Made by a program: the position numbers and the translations under genes. The notes beneath the pieces are model-generated. The model made no database searches. It saw nothing but the letters and a program-made list of their open reading frames with translations, and was not told the DNA's origin. Below, piece after piece: positions 26,143-35,335 of a DNA stretch of 64,000 nt; position 1 is the stretch's first letter, and each line of letters begins with the position of its first letter. Source of the stretch: Sphingomonas echinoides ATCC 14820 (GTDB lineage: Bacteria > Pseudomonadota > Alphaproteobacteria > Sphingomonadales > Sphingomonadaceae); assembly GCF_000241465.1 (NCBI RefSeq), contig NZ_JH584235.1, forward strand, positions 3,478,847-3,542,846, read 5' to 3'.

Positions 26143-26255
26143 CCTGCGAATCATCGGCTGACGTGATCCAGGGCTATGCCATCGCCCAGCCGATGGACAA
26201 AGCCGCTTTCCTTTCGTGGAGCCAAGGCGAAGTGCGCTGGGCGGCGGTCGGCTAG
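26143..26255 (+). pseudogene. Duplicated 3' end of the GGDEF-EAL gene
   Basis: Positions 26143-26253 repeat 8461-8573 in direct orientation. By my count there are four substitutions and one two-base deletion over 113 bases. It encodes the EAL C-terminus (IQGYAIAQPMDKAAFLSWSQ) up to the stop codon. No domain sequence precedes it, so it is non-functional. The shared sequence stops at the stop codon on the right and at the IS3 remnant on the left. Confidence 0.93.
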
Positions 26256-26298
26256 GGTGCACTGTCCTACACTAACCATATCGGTTAAATACGCGGAC

Positions 26299-27300
26299 AT
26301 GCAGAACCTCGTCCCCACCGCTCGCCCGGTGCTCGCGTTCGAGCCCGTCCCCCGCAAATATCGCTATGACGGCTGGACGCCCGAGCGGCAGCGCGGCTTC
26401 ATCGCCGCGCTCGCCGAAACCGGGTCGGTCACCGCCGCCGCCCGGCGCATCAACATGAGCGCGGAGGGGGCCTATTACCTCCGGCGACAACCGGGGGCCG
26501 ACGGCTTCCGCGCCGCCTGGCTCGCCGCGCTCGATCACGGGGTGCAGCGCCTGGTCGATGTCGCGATCGAACGCGCGATCGAGGGCGTGCCCGTCCCGGT
26601 CTTCCACAAGGGCGAGCAGGTCGGCGAACGCCGCTGGTATAATGACCGGCTGACGATGTTCATCCTGCGCCACCATCTGACCGACCGCTATGGCGGGCCC
26701 GGCCTCGCCCCTGGCACGCGCAACCGCGCGACGATCGAGCGCGAGGCCGCCGAGAATTGCCCGGTGTGCAAGGCGCGCAACCCGGCATCCATGTCCGAGG
26801 CAGACCGCGCACGCGCCGGTGCAGAGCGCCACGACGATTTCATGCGGCACTACACCAATAAGGTTAAAGTCGAACGCCAGGCGCGCTTGCGCGGCGACAT
26901 CGTCGCGGCCGATTTCGCTCTGCGCCAGTTGACCGAAATCGAGTTCATCTTCTGCGTGATCGACCGGCCCGACGCGATCGTCGCGTTTTGGAACGACATG
27001 TTCCTGCATCTCGATGATCCCGACCCGGCGGCAGGCACCGAGGATTCCTTCGAGGCGCGGCGCGCCTTGCTCCAACAAGCGCGCGAGGCGGTATGGGCGC
27101 AGGACGCCATGCTGCGTCCCGCGCCGATGACGCAGCGTGGCCTGTCGAGCGCCCTTGCCAGCGGCGCGACGCTCGACGCGCGCAGAACAGCCCGAAAGGA
27201 AGCCTGCACCCAAATGGCCGCCGCCCAGGCGCAATGGGAAGCCGCCGCGACCGAGGCGGGCTGGCGGGCTTGGTGTTCGCGGGAGGGGGCGGAGGGATAG
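26299..27300 (+). CDS. Helix-turn-helix protein, unknown role
   Basis: A 333-residue protein. Residues 20-52 form a homeodomain-like helix-turn-helix (WTPERQRGFIAALAETGSVT followed by AAARRINMS), similar to those in phage terminase small subunits and transposase-related proteins. The middle is basic and helical, and a CPVCKARNP pair near residue 155 could bind zinc. The C-terminal third is Ala/Arg-rich. I chose the ATG at 26299 because the longer frame only adds sequence from the EAL duplicate. No phage genes are nearby, so a free-standing DNA-binding protein is likely. The function is unknown. Confidence 0.75.
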   Translation: MQNLVPTARPVLAFEPVPRKYRYDGWTPERQRGFIAALAETGSVTAAARRINMSAEGAYYLRRQPGADGFRAAWLAALDHGVQRLVDVAIERAIEGVPVPVFHKGEQVGERRWYNDRLTMFILRHHLTDRYGGPGLAPGTRNRATIEREAAENCPVCKARNPASMSEADRARAGAERHDDFMRHYTNKVKVERQARLRGDIVAADFALRQLTEIEFIFCVIDRPDAIVAFWNDMFLHLDDPDPAAGTEDSFEARRALLQQAREAVWAQDAMLRPAPMTQRGLSSALASGATLDARRTARKEACTQMAAAQAQWEAAATEAGWRAWCSREGAEG

Positions 27301-27442
27301 GAGGCAGGAGTTATGGATTGAGTTGGACCGCAAACGGAATGGCGGTTCGTTGCTGTCCCAATGCATAGCGGACATCGCCCGGTATCCGCTTATACATGCG
27401 CCGGGTATTTAGTTTGAGCCGGCGGGCGACTAGGCTTCACTA

Positions 27443-28606
27443 ATGCACGACGAACCACGGCCGGGAACCCTTGCCAGCAATCTCGGAGATCCCATTCTCC
27501 TCACTAACGTAAACCTTTGCGGGGTGACCGCAGAGGCCAAGCAAGGTCCGGGTGAGATCGCTGTTTGGGTGCGGATGGCGATCGATTCGGACACGCCGCA
27601 CTTTCAGATTATCGTGGAGGGGCTGGTCAGCGCAATCGAAGGATGCCTGAGCGCAGCCGGTAAATCTGCGCAGCTACGTAGCGCTAATCAGATATTGCTG
27701 GTCGTCCGCTCGGACGACACCGCCGAACTCTGGGTCGACACGGCGGCGCAGGTTCAGAATATCACGCTAAAGCGCAGCATGACGGGCGGCTCACCGATTT
27801 TCGAGCGCGATATCGCGGACGTGACCGGAGTCGACTTCCCCCTCGTGGAAATCGGGCCAGATGATCGTGTTGTTTGCATCTTCCGTGTGAACTGGCGATT
27901 TGGTCTGTTCTTTCATCTCGACACGGACAGCAAACTCGACCGCGAGGTGATGAAGCGCGTCCTCGGCGACCTATATCGTACGCTGCGCTATCGGCATCTC
28001 TATGAGATCACCTCTGACGGCGATTTGCTAAATAAGTTGTCGCAAGCTGGGTGGTTTCCGTTTGTCGAGATATTGTCGGAGTTTAGAGACCTAGCGGGCG
28101 CTGCCCGGAACAATTTCGACCTGAAGCCCGCGGAAGATGCGCTTCTTGCCAGATTCAACAAGGCCCGCCTCGACGCGATGCTAGCGCGCTGGATGTCGAA
28201 GTCGCATTATGCGGACAAGGAACCGCTGCTTCGCTCCGCGATCAACACCTATCTGGCGGGCGAACCGACAGCAACGATCAAGATCGTCCTAACGGAGATC
28301 GAGGGCATATTGGCTGCCGCCCACCGAGCGGCGCATGGCACGAGCGCGAAAACTAAGACCCTAATCAAGTTCGCGCTCGAAGCTGCCGCTCAGAAGGCTG
28401 GAGCTGCGAACACGCTGCTGTTCCCTGCGGTATTTGGTCGGTATCTCGCTGAATATACCTTTGCCGACTTCGACCCGAACGGTCCGCTGGGATCGGCAGG
28501 CTCGCGGCACGCCGTGGGGCATGGCGCGGCTGATTCGGCCTCGTACACGCAGGTCCGGGCGCTGCAGGCATTGCTCACACTCGATCAACTCAGCTTCTAC
28601 GCCTGA
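27443..28606 (+). CDS. Hypothetical protein with C-terminal R-x4-H motif
   Basis: A 387-residue soluble protein with no signal peptide or membrane segment. The N-terminal half is mixed alpha/beta, with VVCIFRVNWRFGLFFHLD near residue 150. The C-terminal half is helical and ends with SRHAVGHGAADS, which contains the R-x4-H pattern typical of HEPN-domain RNases, followed by RALQALLTLDQLSFY. Codon use is less GC-biased than in the flanking core genes. No partner antitoxin or nucleotidyltransferase gene is adjacent. I do not recognise the full-length family; the HEPN suggestion rests on that one motif and its helical context. Confidence 0.7.
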   Translation: MHDEPRPGTLASNLGDPILLTNVNLCGVTAEAKQGPGEIAVWVRMAIDSDTPHFQIIVEGLVSAIEGCLSAAGKSAQLRSANQILLVVRSDDTAELWVDTAAQVQNITLKRSMTGGSPIFERDIADVTGVDFPLVEIGPDDRVVCIFRVNWRFGLFFHLDTDSKLDREVMKRVLGDLYRTLRYRHLYEITSDGDLLNKLSQAGWFPFVEILSEFRDLAGAARNNFDLKPAEDALLARFNKARLDAMLARWMSKSHYADKEPLLRSAINTYLAGEPTATIKIVLTEIEGILAAAHRAAHGTSAKTKTLIKFALEAAAQKAGAANTLLFPAVFGRYLAEYTFADFDPNGPLGSAGSRHAVGHGAADSASYTQVRALQALLTLDQLSFYA

Positions 28607-28825
28607 TCAGCGCGAAGTTGCGCCCGAGCACGCTCCGCCGCTTCTGAACGAAGAGCGGCTTCTGGGATTCTAAGCCAGATCTCACAATGCCTGGTATTAG
28701 GGCGCGAAGCGGGCCAGACGATCATCTCTTTCCAGTTGAAAGCGAGGTGCTATGCTTCGTTGCCACAAATCGGTGCGCTATACGACAGGGCGCAGCGAGC
28801 GCTTATTGCTTGGGGGAGCGCGTTG

Positions 28826-30196
28826 ATGATTGCTCTTGGTCGTCTGATCGCATTGGCTTGGCTCATCGCTTTGTGCGCACCCGTAAGCGCACAGCAAAAG
28901 GGGCCATTAAAAAGCGATTTTCCACAGCAATTCGCATTCGGAACGCCAAACAACGGCGGAAGCTTGCACTTTAAGTCCGGCGTGCTGAGTCATTACGGTC
29001 TCTCCCCGAATGCGGTCGCGGAGAAAGCGATCGACATCCTGAATTTTCAACAGCAGGCCTGGTCCACATCTTTACCAATTTACTGGGATATTTATCTTGA
29101 GGATCAACGCCTCGATAAAACCGGAAATCTGGGAGCGACGACTTACTCACGAACCAGAAAAGTGGCTGGTGCCACCTATCCCGGCCCAAAAGCATGCGTG
29201 CTCCTGATAACGCTCAAAGCCATCTACTCGGAAGCCGAAGTTGCGGACTTCGAAACGGTTTTCGAATACACTCTCGCTCACGAGGCCACGCATTGCTTCC
29301 AGCGAGCAACCGCTAGCGCGCAATCGGAGACCGTCGGCTATTCGCCCGCCGATTGGTTTATGGAAGGCTCTGCCAACTGGCTGGCGGGTGACTTCCTGCA
29401 ATCAGAGGGAAAATCCTACCCGAGTTTTTTTTCGGAGAAATTCGAAAAAGATCATCTGTCCGGGATGCTCAAAAGCAAAGGCTCCTGGCACTTCTTTTTC
29501 AAGTGGTTGGAAGGGGCTCAGGCACTCGGTAGCCGCGAACCAGTCATGGGCTTTATCAAAGCCATGCTCAATGTGCCCTGGGCATCGTGCGTCGAGCCGA
29601 TACCCGTGGAGACCTTCGCGGAGGAACGCCCGCATAGTTACGACGATCACTGCGCCGGGACGGCGTCGCCTTATGAAGAGGCAATGCCCAAATGGTTTGT
29701 CGGCAAAAACTACAAACTGTCCATGATCCTTTCGCTTTTCGGATCGGCCGTAGTGCGTGGGAGCGTTCCGGGAATCAAAAATCCAGATAAATTTTACTCC
29801 GAGTGGGAAATCCACAGCACGATGGCGGATTATGACGCGCGGGTCTCGGCTTGGGCCGTTAAGCCCACCGCGCGCGCGCCGCTCGGCAAATTCCCCGTGA
29901 ATCCCGCAGCTATTGCTGGAACGGGCGAAATCGATCAACCGAACCGGTTCGGCTTTGCCGTTTACAAAATTATCCCGGTCGACCTCATATTTCCGAAACC
30001 GCGCGTATTTTTTTGGGGCGTCGAGAAACCTGATCCCAATGCATGGGTCACTCTTTCGCGCAGCACGTCCGATACGCGGCTTGGCGACGATCGATGGATT
30101 CCGTCGCCAACGCTGAGCGGTCAATGGGTATCTGTCGGTATTGTAGAGGAGGGTGCCGGCGAGGAAGCGAACCTGCTCATCACCTACACGCAGTAA
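28826..30196 (+). CDS. Exported HExxH metallopeptidase-like protein
   Basis: A 456-residue protein. The signal peptide (MIALGRLIALAWLIALCAPV then SAQ) supports the ATG at 28826, which is preceded by GGGAG. The zinc-binding motif is HEATH at residues 152-156, and the third ligand is probably Glu180 in WFMEGSANWL, the gluzincin arrangement (HExxH then E about 24 residues later). Cysteines at 157, about 257 and about 272 may form disulfides. The C-terminal 150 residues are beta-rich and of unknown type. Base composition is lower in GC than in neighbouring core genes, with many AAA and TTT codons, which suggests acquisition from elsewhere. Substrate unknown. Confidence 0.78.
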   Translation: MIALGRLIALAWLIALCAPVSAQQKGPLKSDFPQQFAFGTPNNGGSLHFKSGVLSHYGLSPNAVAEKAIDILNFQQQAWSTSLPIYWDIYLEDQRLDKTGNLGATTYSRTRKVAGATYPGPKACVLLITLKAIYSEAEVADFETVFEYTLAHEATHCFQRATASAQSETVGYSPADWFMEGSANWLAGDFLQSEGKSYPSFFSEKFEKDHLSGMLKSKGSWHFFFKWLEGAQALGSREPVMGFIKAMLNVPWASCVEPIPVETFAEERPHSYDDHCAGTASPYEEAMPKWFVGKNYKLSMILSLFGSAVVRGSVPGIKNPDKFYSEWEIHSTMADYDARVSAWAVKPTARAPLGKFPVNPAAIAGTGEIDQPNRFGFAVYKIIPVDLIFPKPRVFFWGVEKPDPNAWVTLSRSTSDTRLGDDRWIPSPTLSGQWVSVGIVEEGAGEEANLLITYTQ

Positions 30197-30450
30197 GGCA
30201 ACACCACGACTTCCAGAGGCTAGAGGTCCAAAGCGTAAGATATCGGCCCTCGGCGCACGGTCTGGGCGAATGGGGCCGCACAGCGTGTTTCTGGCCCTCC
30301 CTCCCTAGGCTCAGCCATCTGAGGATCGTGGGCCGACGAAATGAACGACTGCTTTCAAAGTTGCCGCCCGGCGGGCTGTACGACCGGGATCGGGCGCATA
30401 GCGGTCACCAGCAAATCCAGATCGTCTTCCGTCCCTGCGCCCCCAGCCTG

Positions 30451-32301
30451 CTACCCCTCATCCCCCATCCGCAGCGCCGCAATAAACGCCTCCTGCGGGA
30501 TGCTCACGCTGCCGTATTCGCGCATCTTGAGCTTGCCCTTCTTCTGCTTGTCGAGCAGCTTGCGCTTGCGGCTGGCGTCGCCGCCATAGCATTTCGCGGT
30601 CACGTCCTTGCGCATTGCGCTGATCGTCTCGCGCGCGATCACCTTGCCGCCGATCGCCGCCTGGATCGGGATCTTGAACAGATGGCGCGGGATCAGTTCC
30701 TTCAAGCGCTCGACCATGCCGCGCCCGCGCACTTCGGCGGTGCCGCGGTGGACGATCATCGACAGCGCATCGACGGGTTCCTCGTTGACGAGGATGCTCA
30801 TCTTGACGAGGTCGCCCTCGCGCTTGCCGATCTGGGTGTAATCGAAGCTGGCATAGCCCTTGGAGAGCGACTTCAGCCGGTCGTAAAAGTCGAACACGAC
30901 TTCGTTGAGCGGCAGCTCATAGGTCGCCTGCGCGCGGCCGCCGACATAGGTGAGGTCCTTCTGGATGCCGCGACGGTCCTGGCAGAGCTTCAGCACGCTG
31001 CCGAGATATTCGTCGGGGACATAGATCACCGCCTGGATCCACGGCTCGGAAATGCTCTCGATCTTGTTGGGATCGGGCATGTCGGCGGGGTTGTGCAGCT
31101 CGATCGTGCCGCCGCCATGCGTCAGTTCGAGCTCGTACACCACCGACGGCGCGGTGGTGATGAGGTCGAGGTCGTACTCGCGCGTCAGGCGCTCCTGGAT
31201 GATTTCGAGGTGGAGGAGGCCGAGGAAGCCGCAGCGGAAGCCGAAACCGAGCGCGGCGCTGGTTTCCATCTCGAAGGAGAAGCTCGCGTCGTTGAGGCGC
31301 AGCTTGCTGATGCTTTCGCGCAGCTTCTCGAAATCATTGGCGTCGACCGGGAACAGGCCGCAGAACACCACCGGCTGGACTTCCTTAAAGCCCGGCAGCG
31401 CCTCGGCGGCGGGGCGCTTGGCGTCGGTGATGGTGTCGCCGACGCGGGTCTGCGCGACTTCCTTGATTTGCGCCGTGATGAAGCCGATTTCGCCGGGGCC
31501 GAGATCGGTCAATTGCTCGATCTTGGGGCGGAAACAGCCGACGCGGTCGACCAGATGCAGCGTGCCGGCCTGCATGAACTTGATCTGCTGGCCCTTCTTC
31601 AACACGCCCGCCATCACGCGGACGAGGATGACGACGCCGAGATAGGGGTCGTACCAGCTATCGACCAGCATCGCCTTCAAGGGCGCATCGGCATCGCCCT
31701 TGGGCGGCGGGATGCGGGTGACGATCGCTTCCAAAACTTCGGCGATGCCGATGCCGGCCTTGGCGCTGGTCAGCACGGCGTTGGAGGCGTCGAGGCCGAT
31801 CACTTCCTCGATCTCGGCCTTGACCTTGTCCGGGTCGGCGGCGGGGAGATCGATCTTGTTGATGACGGGCACGATTTCATGATCATGCTCGATCGACTGA
31901 TAGACGTTGGCGAGTGTCTGCGCCTCGACGCCCTGCGCGGCATCGACCACGAGCAGCGCGCCTTCGCACGCGGCGAGGCTGCGGCTGACTTCATAGGCGA
32001 AGTCGACATGGCCCGGCGTGTCCATCAAGTTGAGGACATATTCGATGCCGTCCTTGGCGACGTAGCGCAGGCGCACGGTCTGCGCCTTGATGGTGATTCC
32101 GCGTTCCTTTTCAATGTCCATATTATCAAGGACTTGTTCGGACATTTCGCGGTCGCTGAGGCCGCCGGTCGCCTGGATCAGGCGATCGGCGAGCGTCGAC
32201 TTGCCATGATCGATATGGGCGATGATGCTGAAATTGCGGATGTTCTGAAGAGGGGTCACGAATTCGCCCGGTTGTGTGCTGGAAACAGAAGAGGGGGCCA
32301 T
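30451..32301 (-). CDS. lepA: Elongation factor 4 (LepA)
   Basis: A 616-residue ribosome-associated GTPase that back-translocates or remodels elongating ribosomes. The G motifs are AHIDHGKST (G1), RGITI (G2), DTPGH (G3) and NKID (G4). The EF4-specific C-terminal domain ends with the Lys-rich [15 protein letters not shown]. Start: the open frame extends eight codons upstream, but the ATG at 32301 (MAPSSVSS) leaves a short N-terminal tail before the conserved [13 protein letters not shown] 75-base piece of its 3' region recurs at 11497-11571. It is convergent with the metallopeptidase gene; the 254-base gap between them holds no recognised feature. Confidence 0.97.
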   Translation of the reverse strand: MAPSSVSSTQPGEFVTPLQNIRNFSIIAHIDHGKSTLADRLIQATGGLSDREMSEQVLDNMDIEKERGITIKAQTVRLRYVAKDGIEYVLNLMDTPGHVDFAYEVSRSLAACEGALLVVDAAQGVEAQTLANVYQSIEHDHEIVPVINKIDLPAADPDKVKAEIEEVIGLDASNAVLTSAKAGIGIAEVLEAIVTRIPPPKGDADAPLKAMLVDSWYDPYLGVVILVRVMAGVLKKGQQIKFMQAGTLHLVDRVGCFRPKIEQLTDLGPGEIGFITAQIKEVAQTRVGDTITDAKRPAAEALPGFKEVQPVVFCGLFPVDANDFEKLRESISKLRLNDASFSFEMETSAALGFGFRCGFLGLLHLEIIQERLTREYDLDLITTAPSVVYELELTHGGGTIELHNPADMPDPNKIESISEPWIQAVIYVPDEYLGSVLKLCQDRRGIQKDLTYVGGRAQATYELPLNEVVFDFYDRLKSLSKGYASFDYTQIGKREGDLVKMSILVNEEPVDALSMIVHRGTAEVRGRGMVERLKELIPRHLFKIPIQAAIGGKVIARETISAMRKDVTAKCYGGDASRKRKLLDKQKKGKLKMREYGSVSIPQEAFIAALRMGDEG

Positions 32302-32411
32302 AGCATCGCCTGCACGCCTGCACAAAGCCCGTCATCATCGCGGTCATCTCTATGCCGCCTGACGCAAATCGGATATCGAGCCAGCGTAACGACTCTAAGC
32401 GGGGGCAGGGT

Positions 32412-33380
32412 ATGTCGAAAATCGTGACCGGGATGGCGATGGCAGCGATCATCGGGAGCATGCCGATGCAGGTCGCGGCACAGCGACTGGCCAAGCCGTC
32501 GGGCACGCAGAAGCTGCAGGAAGCGACGATGAACGACGTGCCGCACTGCGCGCGCAAGCACGGCACGATCTCGATCGTCGATGGCGACGATTCGCGCGGC
32601 TGGACCCAGTACAACCTCGCGCCGCCGCAGAAGCTGCTCAAGGTGCTGGTGCAGCGCTCAGGCTGCTTCAACATCGTCGATCGCGGCAGCGGCTTGCAGG
32701 CGGCGCAGCGCGAGCGCGATATCGGCGGCGATCTCGGGCTGCAGCGCGGTTCCAATGTCGGCCAAGGCCAGATCAAGGCCGCCGACTATGTCCTTCAGGC
32801 CGAAGTGCAGGGTGCCAACAGCAACGCCAGCGGCAGCGGTGTGGCAGCCGGGCTCGGCGGCCTGATTGGGGGGCCGATCGGCGGGATCGTCGGGGGCGTG
32901 CGCAGCCGCAAGATGGAAGCCAATGTGGTGCTGTCGATCACCAATGTGCGCACCACCGAAACGCTGGCGACCGAGGACGGCTATGCCGCCAAGAACAGCC
33001 TCAGCTTTGGCGGCGGCGGCGGCGTGTTTGGCGGCGTTGCGGGCGGCGGCGTGATTGGCGGCGGCTATGACAATACCGATATTGGCCGGATCGTGACGCT
33101 GGCGTTCATCCAGGCTTATTCCAAGCTGGTCAACGAGCTCGGCTATGTGACGCCAGGCGACACCGGCACCGCCGAAGCCGCGCCTGCCAAGACCTTCACC
33201 GCGCAGGGCCCGCTGGCCTTGCGCTCGGCGGCCAGTGCGACTGGCCGCGTGCTGCGCACCTTGCCTGCCGGTGCGATCGTTTACCCGACCGGCAACAAGA
33301 ACGGGCTGTGGTGGGAAGTGGCCGACGAGAATGACAATGTCGGCTGGGTGCTCAACACCAAGCTCGCGCCGTCGCGCTAA
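32412..33380 (+). CDS. CsgG-like protein with C-terminal SH3 domain
   Basis: A 322-residue exported protein. The signal peptide ends near MQVAAQ. The CsgG/HfaB-type core contains KLLKVLVQRSGCFNIVDRGS, QGQIKAADYVLQAEV and a Gly-rich segment (VAAGLGGLIGGPIGGIVGGV) that replaces the membrane-spanning strands. The last 65 residues are a bacterial SH3 domain (PLALRSAASATGRVLRTLPA, ending VGWVLNTKLAP). CsgG forms outer-membrane secretion pores for curli; HfaB anchors the holdfast. No curli genes are nearby, so the role is more likely envelope-associated assembly. The start has an AGGG and follows the divergent lepA by 110 bases. Confidence 0.82.
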   Translation: MSKIVTGMAMAAIIGSMPMQVAAQRLAKPSGTQKLQEATMNDVPHCARKHGTISIVDGDDSRGWTQYNLAPPQKLLKVLVQRSGCFNIVDRGSGLQAAQRERDIGGDLGLQRGSNVGQGQIKAADYVLQAEVQGANSNASGSGVAAGLGGLIGGPIGGIVGGVRSRKMEANVVLSITNVRTTETLATEDGYAAKNSLSFGGGGGVFGGVAGGGVIGGGYDNTDIGRIVTLAFIQAYSKLVNELGYVTPGDTGTAEAAPAKTFTAQGPLALRSAASATGRVLRTLPAGAIVYPTGNKNGLWWEVADENDNVGWVLNTKLAPSR

Positions 33381-33445
33381 CGGGCGGGCTGGCGGCGGCG
33401 GGGGCGGCAGGCTAGGATGACGGATCGTTTTAGGAGACGTCGCCC

Positions 33446-33985
33446 ATGAAGTTTGCCATCCCATTTGTCGCCGCCAGCCTCGCGGTTGGCTTTGCTACCC
33501 CCGCCATGGCCGCGCTGAAGGTCGGCGATACCGCGCCGAACTTCACCACCGAGGCCGCGCTTGGCGGCAAGACGCACAGCTTTACGCTGGCGACCGCGCT
33601 CAAAAAGGGGCCGGTGGTGCTGTATTTCTTCCCCGCCGCCTTCACCTCGGGCTGCACTGCGGAGGCGCACGCCTTTGCCGAGGCGGCGGCCGATTTCGAG
33701 AAGCAGGGCGCGACGCTGATCGGCCTGACCGCGGGAAATGCCGAGCGGATCAAGGAATTCTCGTCGGTCGAATGCCGTGACAAATTCCCGGTCGGGCTGG
33801 CCACGCCTGCCACGATCTCGGGCTATGACGTCGCGCTGCCGCAAAAGGCCGGCTGGACCAACCGCACCTCCTATGTGATCGCCACCAATGGCAAGATTGC
33901 CTACGTCCTGTCCGAGATGAAGCCCGAGGGGCACATCACCGGCACCTTGGCGGCGGTTAAGGCGCTCAAAGCGAAGAAGGGCTGA
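33446..33985 (+). CDS. Exported peroxiredoxin (AhpC/BCP type)
   Basis: A 179-residue thiol peroxidase with a signal peptide (cleavage after PAMA, about residue 22). The active site is FFPAAFTSGCTAEAHAF near residues 61-77, the PxxxTxxC pattern with the peroxidatic cysteine in SGCTAE. A second cysteine in VECRDKF may be the resolving residue. Most bacterial BCP proteins are cytosolic, so periplasmic location is a distinguishing point. It lies 65 bases behind the CsgG-like gene with AGGAG before its start, and could be cotranscribed with it. Confidence 0.9.
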   Translation: MKFAIPFVAASLAVGFATPAMAALKVGDTAPNFTTEAALGGKTHSFTLATALKKGPVVLYFFPAAFTSGCTAEAHAFAEAAADFEKQGATLIGLTAGNAERIKEFSSVECRDKFPVGLATPATISGYDVALPQKAGWTNRTSYVIATNGKIAYVLSEMKPEGHITGTLAAVKALKAKKG

Positions 33986-34005
33986 GCGCGCGGTTCGCTT
34001 TGACC

Positions 34006-34092
34006 CGTTCGCCCTGAGCCTGTCGAAGGGCCCGTGTCGCAGGCGAGAGCTCGCTCGTGGACAGGGTGCTTCGACAGGCCCAGCACGAACGG
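34006..34092. repeat. Sphingomonad-type intergenic inverted repeat
   Basis: Two imperfect arms (CGTTCGCCCTGAGCCTGTCG and CTTCGACAGGCCCAGCACGA, with flanks) face each other across about 40 bases between the peroxiredoxin and NadR-like genes. This arm sequence is familiar from many intergenic positions in sphingomonad genomes. It could act as a bidirectional mRNA 3' end. Confidence 0.8.
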
Positions 34093-34115
34093 ATTGGGGG
34101 CTAAAGTCTGACGCT

Positions 34116-34667
34116 CTAGTCCCCGCAGAGCGGAGAACGCCTGATCGGCGGGTCTTCGACCCCGGCCGTGGCGAGCGCATCGAGCGCCGCCGCAAGACGG
34201 TCGGGGCCGCGCCCGCCTATAAGCACATAGGCCAGACCGCGCCGCTCCAGTTCGGCACGCGACAGATCGAAGAAACGCTGCCGTTCCGTCGCACTGCCAA
34301 ACAGGCGCGTGCCATCGTCGATCCACGGCAAATCGATGTCGAGCAGCAAGTACAGGTCGGCGGTGTTGTGCCACGCGTCGAACCACGGGTCGCGCGTGCC
34401 GAACAGCATATCGGCCCATACCGCCGTCATCAGCGGATCGGTATCGAGGAAGAGCGGGTTGGCACCCGTGGCACGGGCCGCCTGTGTCATCGCATCATGC
34501 GTTTGCGCGATCTCGACCAGATCCGCCATGGTGAAGTCGGTGCCGTGGGTTTCGGCGAAGGTGCGGCCATATTCGGGCACGAACACCGTCGCATAATGCG
34601 CGGCGAGGTGTTCGATCAGCGTCGATTTGCCGGTGCTTTCGGGCCCATGCAGGCAGATCAGGGTCAT
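34116..34667 (-). CDS. NadR-like nicotinamide riboside kinase (P-loop ATPase)
   Basis: A 183-residue cytosolic P-loop protein. The Walker A motif is GPESTGKST at residues 7-15. VPEYGRTFAE follows, as in the kinase domain of NadR, and LFLDTDPLMTAVWAD and DLPWIDDGTR are also typical. NadR-type kinases phosphorylate nicotinamide riboside to NMN. The stand-alone kinase here lacks the NadR adenylyltransferase and repressor domains. The start overlaps the pnuC stop by four bases, so transport and phosphorylation of the same vitamin are coupled. Confidence 0.87.
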   Translation of the reverse strand: MTLICLHGPESTGKSTLIEHLAAHYATVFVPEYGRTFAETHGTDFTMADLVEIAQTHDAMTQAARATGANPLFLDTDPLMTAVWADMLFGTRDPWFDAWHNTADLYLLLDIDLPWIDDGTRLFGSATERQRFFDLSRAELERRGLAYVLIGGRGPDRLAAALDALATAGVEDPPIRRSPLCGD

Positions 34668-35233
34668 GCTGCAGCGGCCTTTCGTGCAACCCGTTGCCAG
34701 TCGATCAGGCCCCAAATCGCCAGCGCCAGGAAGATCGCGTACAGCAGCATCGTCAGCCACAGGCCCTTGGCGGCGTAGAGCCCGATCGAGCCGATATCGA
34801 CCACGATCCACAGCCACCAGCTTTCGACCGCGCGGCGCGATTGCAGGATCTGCGCGGCGACGCTCATCGCAGCGAGCGTCGCATCGGCCCAGGGGAAGGA
34901 GGCGTCGGTAAAGCGGTGCATGCCATATCCCCATAGCGCCGCCGCCAACAGGCACCCGATCGCCCAGGTCAATCGTGCGCGGTTGGTCATAAGCCCGACC
35001 GACACCTCGCCCGTTTGCGCTCGCGCGCGCGACCAGTTCCACCAGCCATAGATTTGGACGACGAAGAAAAACACCTGCAGCACCGCATCGCTGTACAGCC
35101 GCGCATGGAGAAAGATGACCGCGTAGAGCGCGACCATTGCCAGGCCGAAGACATAGTTCCAGATGCTGCGCAGCACGACCAGCGTGACATTGGCCAGGCC
35201 AAGCAGGAACGCGACGATTTCGAGAGCGGTCAT
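34664..35233 (-). CDS. pnuC: PnuC-family nicotinamide riboside transporter
   Basis: A 189-residue membrane protein with about seven membrane segments, normal for PnuC. The family signature appears in NYVFGLAMVALYAVIFLHAR, then QIYGWWNW, and near the end ESWWLWIVVDIGSIGLYAAK. PnuC moves nicotinamide riboside by facilitated diffusion, driven by phosphorylation in the cytosol. The following NadR-like kinase provides that step. The start could also be 14 codons upstream (35275); I chose the ATG at 35233 because the first transmembrane helix begins right after it. Confidence 0.92.
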   Translation of the reverse strand: MTALEIVAFLLGLANVTLVVLRSIWNYVFGLAMVALYAVIFLHARLYSDAVLQVFFFVVQIYGWWNWSRARAQTGEVSVGLMTNRARLTWAIGCLLAAALWGYGMHRFTDASFPWADATLAAMSVAAQILQSRRAVESWWLWIVVDIGSIGLYAAKGLWLTMLLYAIFLALAIWGLIDWQRVARKAAAA

Positions 35234-35286
35234 GGCATTGAGCGGTAGCAGCGGGAGCCGCCGCGCGTCGAGCATCGATGCACAAA

Positions 35287-35313
35287 GGGCCGCCCGGTCA
35301 CCCGGACGGCCCC
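35287..35313 (-). terminator. Hairpin at the 3' end of the autotransporter gene
   Basis: GGGCCGCCCGG and CCGGACGGCCC form a nearly perfect stem just beyond the stop of the autotransporter gene on the minus strand. Only three T residues follow, so termination may be weak. It also separates the gene from pnuC on the same strand. Confidence 0.5.
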
Positions 35314-35335
35314 TTGGCTTAGCGCCATGCCGCGA

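Noticed and set aside
26299..27300. Prophage terminase small subunit
   Set aside because: The helix-turn-helix resembles that of terminase small subunits, but no large terminase, portal or other phage gene is near, so I call it only a helix-turn-helix protein.
8461..30631. Gene-end duplications as attachment sites of an integrase-type island
   Set aside because: Duplicated gene 3' ends can be att sites, but no integrase gene or tRNA target is present, the two repeats interleave rather than bracket one element, and they are diverged. Homologous integration explains the pattern better.
30043..32427. A 794-codon plus-strand frame over lepA
   Set aside because: It is antisense to a well-conserved GTPase gene and its translation is compositionally biased with no recognisable motif.
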